Source: a virus. From it: a stretch of DNA of 36,608 nt. The position numbers were made by a program, and so were the translations under genes. This document shows, piece after piece, positions 30,429 to 36,608 of this stretch. Every line of letters begins with the position of its first letter. Position 1 is the first letter of the stretch. The stretch lies in the IMG/VR virus record IMGVR_UViG_3300030117_002293, positions 1 to 36,608 of that record; one strand, written 5' to 3'. The notes below the pieces were generated by a model. It saw nothing but the letters and a program-made list of their open reading frames with translations. It did no database searches and was not told the DNA's origin.

Positions 30429-31671
30429 CATAGACTATCAGCCTAGACAGGTCTTTGATGATTACCATAATACTGATAAAAGATGGTCAGTTATTGTAGC
30501 ACATAGACGAGCAGGAAAAACAACAGCTGCACTCTGCCATTTACTAATGCATTCATTAGATAAAACAGATGGTAGATTTGCGTTTATATCACCATATTAT
30601 AGCCAATCTAAAGATATAGCCTGGCAATTACTTCTGCAATATAATGCACCATTATTGGAAAATGGTTTATCATCAATTAATGAAAGTGAATTGCGGATAG
30701 ATTTTTTTAATGGATCTAGAATTAGATTATATGGATCAGATAATTACAACAGGTTAAGAGGTCTAGGGTTTAACGGTGTTGTTATTGATGAATATGCAGA
30801 TTGTGATCCCAGGGCATATCCAGAAGTTATAAGACCAGCGTTAAGTAGTGAGATGGGGTTTTGTACTTGGATAGGTACTGCTAAAGGTCATAATGCATTT
30901 TATGAAATATACCAACGATCATTAAATGATCCAGAGTTTTACAGTTTAATGTTGAAAGCAAGTCAAACTGGCATTTTACGTAAAGAAGAATTAGATGCAG
31001 CACATAATGATTTGACACAAGATCAATATAACCAGGAATACGAATGCTCATTTGATGCAGCTATCCAGGGTGCGTACTATGGTGAGGATATGCGTAAAGC
31101 AGAGGAAGAGGGTAGAGTTGGTATAACGCACCACGAAAAAGAACTAGAAGTACATACAGCCTGGGATCTTGGAGTAGGTGATGCAACAAGTATTGTTATG
31201 TTCCAGATTGTTGGTAATGAATACAGGATAATTGATTACTATGAATCAAGCGGTGTTGGTCTAGACCATTATGTTAAGGTATTAAAAGACAAACCATACA
31301 TCTATGGACAACACATACTACCACATGATATCAAAGTCAGAGAACTATCAACAGGTAAAAGCAGATTAGAAGTATTAAGTAATTTAGGCATTAAGGCAGA
31401 AGTATGCCCTAACTTAACAATAGAGGATGGGATACAAGCAGTAAGAGGTTTATTGGACCGTTGTTGGTTTGATAGAAAGAAGTGTGATAGATTAGTAGAA
31501 GCGTTGAAACAATATCGCAGAAACTTTGATGAGAGAACAAAAACATTTAAAGTTAAACCAGCACACGATTGGACCAGCCATCCTTGTGATGCATTCAGAA
31601 TGATGGCAGTAGGGTACAAGTCTAAAACAAATTATACAGAAGTGGAGGTAAACACAGGATGGATAGTGTAG
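30409..31671 (+). CDS. terL: Terminase large subunit
   Basis: A 420-residue protein read from the ATG at 30409; a TTG seven codons upstream is the alternative. It has the packaging ATPase Walker A at AHRRAGKTTA (31-40), Walker B at FNGVVIDEYA (121-130), a coupling TGTAKG-like turn at WIGTAKGHNAFYEIY (154-168), and the nuclease part with AWDLGVGDATSIVMF (251-265) and HDWTSHPCDAFRMMAVGY near the end. It powers DNA translocation into the procapsid through the portal and cuts the packaged genome. It lies between the small subunit and the portal gene, as expected. Confidence 0.93.
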   Translation: MENKKINIDYQPRQVFDDYHNTDKRWSVIVAHRRAGKTTAALCHLLMHSLDKTDGRFAFISPYYSQSKDIAWQLLLQYNAPLLENGLSSINESELRIDFFNGSRIRLYGSDNYNRLRGLGFNGVVIDEYADCDPRAYPEVIRPALSSEMGFCTWIGTAKGHNAFYEIYQRSLNDPEFYSLMLKASQTGILRKEELDAAHNDLTQDQYNQEYECSFDAAIQGAYYGEDMRKAEEEGRVGITHHEKELEVHTAWDLGVGDATSIVMFQIVGNEYRIIDYYESSGVGLDHYVKVLKDKPYIYGQHILPHDIKVRELSTGKSRLEVLSNLGIKAEVCPNLTIEDGIQAVRGLLDRCWFDRKKCDRLVEALKQYRRNFDERTKTFKVKPAHDWTSHPCDAFRMMAVGYKSKTNYTEVEVNTGWIV

Positions 31672-32003
31672 ATCAAGTTATACGTAAACGTAAACAAGTA
31701 AGATCCAAGTCAAGAGCACGTAAGGACCTGAAAGCAAAACAGATAGAAGCAGAAAACGTACAGCCTAGTGATCCTAATAGTTTAGGTGAAGCTTTTAAAT
31801 CTAGGGGTTGGAAAGTAAAAAAGCTCGGAACTGACTGGAGATTTAGTAATGGTGCAACTTTTAAGGAAACTGAAAAGCTATACCGTCACCAAATCAATCC
31901 AGTATTAAACTATTTTGCAGAATACTGTAAAGATAGAAGACCAAACGATGTAACATTAAACAGTGCATCAATACTAAAACAATTAGGACTATCGAATGGC
32001 TGA
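31659..32003 (+). CDS. Hypothetical protein between terminase and portal
   Basis: A 114-residue, very basic protein (N-terminus VIRKRKQVRSKSRARKDLKA) with a compact middle (SRGWKVKKLGTDWRFSNGAT) and a helical end. It overlaps terL by 13 bases and the portal gene by eight, so it belongs to the packaging operon. It could be a DNA-binding packaging or head-completion factor. Family not recognised. Confidence 0.72.
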   Translation: MDSVDQVIRKRKQVRSKSRARKDLKAKQIEAENVQPSDPNSLGEAFKSRGWKVKKLGTDWRFSNGATFKETEKLYRHQINPVLNYFAEYCKDRRPNDVTLNSASILKQLGLSNG

Positions 32004-34188
32004 AGTATCATTAACGTCTAAAACAACAGAGGTTAATACTGTCAATCCAGAACGTGATGGTATGACTGATATGGAATTAAAAAACCTAATCAGTTCAGAG
32101 ATCAGTGATGCATTAAGTTATATTCAAGGATCTGAATTTATAGCTGATGACAGAGAACGTGCATACGAATATTACCGAGGGGTAATGACTGATTTGCCAT
32201 CACCTCCTGGTAGAAGTAGTGTTAAAGACAGGTCTGTTTCAACTTATATAGACATGATGATACCTGGTATATTAAGGATATTTAGTGGAAGTAAAAATGT
32301 TGCTGTGTATGAACCCACAAGCCAAGAAGATCAACCAATAGCTGATCTTATAACACGCTACATAAATGACGTTGTGTTTGAAAAGGACAACAGGGGTGTA
32401 TTGTTAATACATGATTGGGTTTGGGATGCACTTGTTGGTAAAGTCGGTGTAGTAAAAGCTTATTACTATGAAGACAGCGAGAAAAAAGAAGAAACATTTA
32501 CACAGTTAAATGACATTGAATTTGCTCAACTACAACAACAGGTAGAACAAGCAGACGATACAGAAATAAAAGCATACACTGAAAATACTGCAACAATGCA
32601 GGATGAGATGGGTATGGATATCTCTGTTAACACACATGATGTCACAATAGAAAAAACAGAAAATACATCTCGTATTAAGATTGACAACATACCTTGGGAA
32701 GAATTTGTAATATCAAGAGATGCAACAAATTTAGAAGATGCTGTATTAAAATCTCATAGAACATATTACAGAGCTGGTGATCTAATAGAGATGGGATATG
32801 ATCCAGATGTAGTTGCATCGTTACCTACTTACACTGAAAACAGCTATCAATTACAGCGTTATGATGAATATTTTCAGGACCGTAACAGACAAGACTCTGC
32901 TGATCCTATGCTTAGAGAAGTGTTAGTGCATGAAGGTATTATACGTTGTGATTATGATGGAACTGGCATACGTGACTGGTACTTTGTTGCTGGTGGTGGT
33001 GAAGCATTAGTTGATATACTAAAAATAGAACCTTATGATTGCCAGATAGTATTTGCTGATTTCTGTCCAAATCCAATACCTGGTTTATTTTTTGGTAGAT
33101 GTCCAGCCGACAACCTAGTAGAGATACAAAGAGTTAACACTGTCTTAACTCGTATGATGTTAGATAGTGGATATCTAAGTCTTACACCACAAAAAGAAGT
33201 GGTGTTTGATAATGTAGTTAATCCAGAACAGTTAACTAATTTAGCACCTGGAGCACCAGTGTATGTAAGGCAAGCTGGCACGATAAGAGAGATTAAAGTA
33301 CCACAAGTTGGTAGTGAAGCATTACAAATGATGTCGTGGTTTGACAGCCAGGCAGAAGCAAGAACAGGTATATCAAAAGCTAGTCAAGGATTAGATCCAG
33401 AAACATTAACCAGGCAAACTGCTACAGCTGTATCAATGGCACAATCAGCAAGTATGGGCAAAATAGAGATGATGGCTAGACTATTAGCTGGTGGTGGTAT
33501 GCAAAAACTGTTTAAAGGTTTATTAAAAATCTTAATTAAATACCAGGATTACGCACGTATTGTACGGTTAGATGGAAAGGCTGTTGCAATAGATCCAAGG
33601 CAATGGTCACAATTTAATGACATGGATGTAACAATATCGACAGGTCTAGGTACTGGATCAAGGGATAGAGACTTAGCCATGATGAATCAAATAGTAGGTA
33701 AACAAGAAGCTATCATTTCTCAATTTGGTCCTAATACACCATTAGTAGACATGAACAAGTATTCAAATGGTTTAAAAGAAATGGCACAAGCTGCTGGTAT
33801 ATCTGATCCTGACATGTTTTTCGGTGAAATACCGCAAGGGTTAGATCCAACACAAGGTCAACCAGATCCAGAGGAAACAGAAACACAACGTAAAGCGAGT
33901 AAGGACCAGGCTGAGTTACAGCTGAAAATGATGGAATTAAACTTAAAGAATAGAGAGATGGCATTAAAAGAAGAAGAGTTTAGGTTTAAAGTTGGGAAAG
34001 AAATGAGTCCTGACTTTAGTAAAGACCGAATTGCATATGACAAAATACAAGCAGATGCTAATGTCAAATTAACTAAGATAGCTACAGATGCTGAAATAGC
34101 ATTAGAAAAACTAGAGACAGAAGAAAAACTAGAACGTGAATATATTGAAAAAGGTTCACGTAAAGGGCAGGGAATTATCCCAGGGTAG
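31996..34188 (+). CDS. Portal protein (P22-like)
   Basis: A 730-residue protein with the size and pattern of P22-type portals. It has ISSEISDALSYIQGSEFIAD early on, FADFCPNPIPGLFFGRCPAD with NLVEIQRVNTVLTRMMLDSG in the middle (the wing/stem region), and QAEARTGISKASQGLDPETL with TRQTATAVSMAQSASMGKIE, a widely conserved segment of this family. The C-terminal 130 residues are a long helical tail rich in Lys/Glu (LQLKMMELNLKNREMALKEE) that fits the barrel/tail region. It forms the dodecameric ring for DNA entry and exit and is placed after terL as usual. Confidence 0.92.
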   Translation: MAEVSLTSKTTEVNTVNPERDGMTDMELKNLISSEISDALSYIQGSEFIADDRERAYEYYRGVMTDLPSPPGRSSVKDRSVSTYIDMMIPGILRIFSGSKNVAVYEPTSQEDQPIADLITRYINDVVFEKDNRGVLLIHDWVWDALVGKVGVVKAYYYEDSEKKEETFTQLNDIEFAQLQQQVEQADDTEIKAYTENTATMQDEMGMDISVNTHDVTIEKTENTSRIKIDNIPWEEFVISRDATNLEDAVLKSHRTYYRAGDLIEMGYDPDVVASLPTYTENSYQLQRYDEYFQDRNRQDSADPMLREVLVHEGIIRCDYDGTGIRDWYFVAGGGEALVDILKIEPYDCQIVFADFCPNPIPGLFFGRCPADNLVEIQRVNTVLTRMMLDSGYLSLTPQKEVVFDNVVNPEQLTNLAPGAPVYVRQAGTIREIKVPQVGSEALQMMSWFDSQAEARTGISKASQGLDPETLTRQTATAVSMAQSASMGKIEMMARLLAGGGMQKLFKGLLKILIKYQDYARIVRLDGKAVAIDPRQWSQFNDMDVTISTGLGTGSRDRDLAMMNQIVGKQEAIISQFGPNTPLVDMNKYSNGLKEMAQAAGISDPDMFFGEIPQGLDPTQGQPDPEETETQRKASKDQAELQLKMMELNLKNREMALKEEEFRFKVGKEMSPDFSKDRIAYDKIQADANVKLTKIATDAEIALEKLETEEKLEREYIEKGSRKGQGIIPG

Positions 34189-34195
34189 GAAAACT

Positions 34196-34354
34196 ATGAG
34201 TTGGATACAACATATAAAAAACTTTTTTATAGGTAAACCTTCTGGAGAAAGAGCAAGGAATAAAAAAGGGCATTTTATTCCAGATGATCCAGAAACACCG
34301 CATATAAACGAAGCCTATAAAGATGGCTATACACCTGAAAACAAACTGTATTAG
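34196..34354 (+). CDS. Small basic protein after the portal
   Basis: A 52-residue protein from the ATG at 34196; the longer frame from 34136 is the portal tail in another frame. It has an N-terminal amphipathic helix (MSWIQHIKNFFIGKPSGERA) and a conserved-looking RNKKGHFIPDDPETPHINEA followed by YKDG. Similar small proteins with a KKGHF.PDDP.TP.NEA motif occur in marine phages near the portal, function unknown. AGGAAAAC precedes the start. Confidence 0.75.
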   Translation: MSWIQHIKNFFIGKPSGERARNKKGHFIPDDPETPHINEAYKDGYTPENKLY

Positions 34355-34363
34355 GAGGACACA

Positions 34364-34486
34364 ATGCCAAATGTTAATGGAAAAAAATATCCATACACAA
34401 AAGAAGGAATAAAAGCTGCTTCTATTGCAAAGAAAAAACTTGCATCTAAAAAGAACAAAAAAAAGGTAAAAACTGCAAAGGTATAA
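34364..34486 (+). CDS. 40-residue lysine-rich protein
   Basis: ATG at 34364 with an ideal AGGAGG ahead, TAA at 34484-34486. The product begins MPNVNGKKYPYTKEGIKAAS and ends in a Lys-rich tail. Proteins with a MP.VNGKK.PYT..G..AA start occur next to the portal in many short-tailed phages. It may neutralise DNA during packaging or bind a virion protein; this is inference. Confidence 0.72.
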   Translation: MPNVNGKKYPYTKEGIKAASIAKKKLASKKNKKKVKTAKV

Positions 34487-34488
34487 TT

Positions 34489-34647
34489 ATGACCAGTAAA
34501 AGCGTCAGGGATGCATTAGCAAAACATGAAAAAGAATGCTCACGTAGATTCGCTGATGTTGAAAAAAAAATTGATCGCCTGGATCAAAAGCTTTGGGGTT
34601 TAGCTATTTTAATAATTATTGCTAGTGGACTGGAGCAATTATTATGA
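34489..34647 (+). CDS. 52-residue membrane-anchored protein
   Basis: ATG at 34489 (two bases after the preceding stop), TGA at 34645-34647. A charged coiled-coil-like N-terminal part (ALAKHEKECSRRFADVEKKI, then DRLDQKLW) is followed by a single membrane segment (GLAILIIIASGLEQLL). The layout resembles XhlA-type small membrane proteins, which in some phages assist lysis or envelope association. It overlaps the next start codon (ATGA). Confidence 0.68.
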   Translation: MTSKSVRDALAKHEKECSRRFADVEKKIDRLDQKLWGLAILIIIASGLEQLL

Positions 34648-34880
34648 CGCTGTTAGCAGTAGGTTTTGAAGAAGCATTAATTGGGTATGGAAACCAATTT
34701 AACAACCATGTAGCTATTTATGACCGAGAAAAATGTATTAATATTTTAATGCAACGTGACGGTATGGATTTAGAGGAAGCAGAAGAATACTTTGAGTATA
34801 ATGTGCAAGGTTCTTATGTTGGTAAAGAAACACCTGTATTTTTAAATCAAAAAGAAAACAGATTCAAAAATGAGTTATGA
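34644..34880 (+). CDS. Small protein, paralogue of the next gene
   Basis: A 78-residue acidic protein. The core (VAIYDREKCINILMQRDGMD, then LEEAEEYFEYNVQGSYVGKE and TPVFL) aligns along its length with the C-terminal half of the gene at 34870, which indicates a tandem duplication. Proteins with a YFE(Y/F)N(V/I).G.Y(V)G..TPVF motif occur in phages, with no known function. It shares four bases with the upstream gene and overlaps the downstream one by 11. Confidence 0.74.
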   Translation: MTLLAVGFEEALIGYGNQFNNHVAIYDREKCINILMQRDGMDLEEAEEYFEYNVQGSYVGKETPVFLNQKENRFKNEL

Positions 34881-35235
34881 TGATACAATTAAAGCAATGA
34901 TAGAAGATCAATTAGGTATCAAAAGAACTGGCAAAAAAGGATACCAAGTAGATTTAGCAAGAGATAGCGACACTGTTTTATATATTGAGGAATACGGACC
35001 AGCATTGTTGGGTATTGCAACACAATCTGCACATGGGTATGCAAAACAAATAGCAGTTTATGACTCGGCTAAAGTTGTTGAGTTAATTATGGAACAACAA
35101 CAATTAAGTAAAAAAGATGCATTAGATGTATTTCATTATGAAGTAGCAATGATTTATTTAGGAGATCATACACCAATGTTTTTAGACACGTTTGACACTT
35201 TGAAAGCTTTTGAGCATGGCAGAACAATCAACTAA
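34870..35235 (+). CDS. Larger paralogue of the preceding gene
   Basis: A 121-residue protein. A basic and helical N-terminal extension (IKAMIEDQLGIKRTGKKGYQ) precedes a domain with IAVYDSAKVVELIMEQQQLS, then ALDVFHYEVAMIYLGDHTPM, matching the neighbour at 34644. It overlaps the giant virion gene by 20 bases, so these small proteins are transcribed with the head genes. Unknown function; duplication and divergence in tandem is clear from the aligned motifs. Confidence 0.74.
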   Translation: MSYDDTIKAMIEDQLGIKRTGKKGYQVDLARDSDTVLYIEEYGPALLGIATQSAHGYAKQIAVYDSAKVVELIMEQQQLSKKDALDVFHYEVAMIYLGDHTPMFLDTFDTLKAFEHGRTIN

Positions 35236-36608
35236 CAGAGGTTTACCCAGTCCAGCAGACCTATTAATGGGGTCTATTATTGGACAGGGTTACGTTCCTC
35301 CAGGAGCTGAAGAAGCAACAAAGAATTTATTTGCAGAAACTGGAATAGCTGTTGGTGGTGGTGTAACTGATGCGTTACGTAATACCTTTCGCACACTAGA
35401 ACTTAATGGTGTAGCAGACTTAATACCACAAGTCCGAGAAAACAAAACCTTTCTTGGAAACGTAGGAAGAGGTGGTGCACAATTCTTAACTACCTTCCTT
35501 CCTTTATTGAGAGTGACAGGATTAGGTGCAAAGATAAAAAAAGGAATGTCACTTAAAGATATTATGAGTGTAGAGGGTATTGGTCTTTTAGCAGACCAGT
35601 TAGCATTTGATCCATTTGACCCAAGGTTATCAAACCTTATAGAAGATTCAAGGTTTTCTAATGTAGTCACAGATTATTTAAAAGCAGATAAAACTGATAG
35701 CGAAGGTGTTGCACGTTATAAAATGTTTTTAGAGTCATTAGGTTTATCAGGTGGGGTAACTGGTGTTACAGACTTAATTGCTAACTCTAAACAATACGGT
35801 AGTGCTGTTAAAAAATCTGCTGAAAACTTTGGTAATGTAGTAAAAAAACAGTTTGATGATTTAGATTTAAGAGAACTGCAAAAAGGTGCATTAAATCCAG
35901 AAGAGTCTGTATTGTATGGTGGCGATGGTACATCTCATTTACGTAAACGAGGCGATGGTCCATATATAGGATCACCAAACATAAGAACCGAAAAAGAACT
36001 ACAACAATTAAGAAATAAATTAGATAGGCATATTGCAGAAGGTATTGAAAATAAAGATTGGTATAAAACACTGCGAGGATTAGCAGAAGAGTTATACCCT
36101 GATAATCCAGATGCTCAATCAGTGTTCGGAAAAATTGGTGCATGGTACTCACCAAACACAAATCCAACCGAAGAAACAATTAGAGCCATATCGTTATTAA
36201 CTAATAAAATGATTGCTGATACGAATGTTCCTGGTGGTATTATGCAAGGTCGTATCACATCAGCAGCTGACGCTGGTATTACATTTAATAAAGATGGCAG
36301 TGTAAAATTTTCTACTAAAGCAATGAGTGATAAAACACCATTGCCAAGAACTAAAATAGGTCGGTATTCAGATAGTAGAGATCCTACAATACCTTTAGGT
36401 AAAATAGAACAATCTGCTGGTGACATATGGATGGAAAGAATATTTGGGTATCCAAAAGGTAGTTTAAATAAAGCTCAAACAAAGTTAGATTTTTATGATG
36501 CAGAAATGGCATTGGCTGTTGATAGGTGGAATAAAAAAAATCCAACAAATCAGTTAAATATACCAGAAGCACAAGCAACTATGTGGTCTACTGCACGTAG
36601 AAATGATG
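35216..36608 (+). CDS. Large virion (probable ejection) protein, N-terminal part; runs off the right edge
   Basis: Starts at the ATG at 35216, 20 bases before the end of the preceding gene, and stays open for 464 codons to the edge, where it continues at position 1. The N-terminal 110 residues contain Gly/Ala-rich helices, including ETGIAVGGGVTDALRNTF. The segment LLADQLAFDPFDPRLSNLIE resembles a motif in large ejection proteins of marine podoviruses. Further on the chain is helical and charged (DIWMERIFGYPKGSLNKAQT, then LDFYDAEMALAVDRWNKKNP), with a pattern met in large phage polyvalent or ejection proteins. No catalytic motif is evident. Its position between the packaging block and the scaffold fits a virion protein. 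Confidence 0.85.
   Translation, partial: MAEQSTNRGLPSPADLLMGSIIGQGYVPPGAEEATKNLFAETGIAVGGGVTDALRNTFRTLELNGVADLIPQVRENKTFLGNVGRGGAQFLTTFLPLLRVTGLGAKIKKGMSLKDIMSVEGIGLLADQLAFDPFDPRLSNLIEDSRFSNVVTDYLKADKTDSEGVARYKMFLESLGLSGGVTGVTDLIANSKQYGSAVKKSAENFGNVVKKQFDDLDLRELQKGALNPEESVLYGGDGTSHLRKRGDGPYIGSPNIRTEKELQQLRNKLDRHIAEGIENKDWYKTLRGLAEELYPDNPDAQSVFGKIGAWYSPNTNPTEETIRAISLLTNKMIADTNVPGGIMQGRITSAADAGITFNKDGSVKFSTKAMSDKTPLPRTKIGRYSDSRDPTIPLGKIEQSAGDIWMERIFGYPKGSLNKAQTKLDFYDAEMALAVDRWNKKNPTNQLNIPEAQATMWSTARRND

Noticed and set aside
1-36608. tRNA genes, CRISPR arrays, insertion sequences or integrase
   Set aside because: No cloverleaf-like sequence with a T-loop pattern, no regularly spaced repeat array, no transposase and no recombinase motif was noticed when reading through the gaps and frames. 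A tRNA scan was not possible here.

Overview
The window looks like one complete phage genome of about 36.6 kb that was opened at an arbitrary point. A long coding frame runs off the right edge with one base left over. A frame entering the left edge needs exactly two bases to complete its first codon. Joined, they make a single protein of about 847 aa, so the contig is probably circular or circularly permuted. The DNA is strongly AT-rich, genes are packed with many ATGA/TAATG overlaps, and almost everything is on the + strand. There is no integrase, RNA polymerase, DNA polymerase, helicase or tRNA that I can see. A P22-type portal, an SU10-type capsid and adaptor and a gp10-like nozzle indicate a short-tailed (podovirus-like) virion. 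The composition and the small accessory proteins suggest a marine phage of an AT-rich host, such as the SAR11 (pelagiphage) group. That host assignment is an inference, not something the sequence proves.

Layout. 30129-35235: packaging (small and large terminase), portal and a run of small proteins. 35216 through the junction to 1151: a very large, probably ejected virion protein. 1102-1299: the only convincing minus-strand gene, divergent from the structural operon. 1403-7327: scaffold, major capsid protein, adaptor and tail-fibre-like proteins. 7327-14749: the nozzle and three large internal/ejection proteins. 14758-16517: M15-type endolysin and a set of small membrane proteins (holin candidates). 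16527-16660: an early control region. 16667-23378: recombination and replication genes (a small membrane peptide, YqaJ-type exonuclease, annealing protein, SSB, HNH-like protein, a metallo-beta-lactamase-fold protein, a Cro-like regulator, RusA, winged helix, DnaA-domain-IV protein, lambda-O-like initiator). 23399-23530: a terminator and a second control region resembling the first. 23569-25018: small early genes. 25015-30072: a cassette of sugar-transfer and modification genes (GT-B-like protein, Mom-like GNAT, GT-A/GT-B fusion, Maf/DUF115-like protein). 30077-30106: a good promoter before the terminase genes.

How it fits together. Early genes make a recombination-dependent replication kit that must borrow the host polymerase and helicase. 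The O-like initiator gene carries two 19-bp direct repeats and an adjacent AT-rich pair of 11-bp repeats inside its own coding sequence, in the position of the lambda origin. The cassette before the terminase, together with the metallo-beta-lactamase-fold gene related to sialic-acid hydroxylase-like enzymes, suggests that the phage modifies DNA, its virion or the host envelope with a sugar and/or an acyl group. This is the most promising candidate for an undescribed system in the window.
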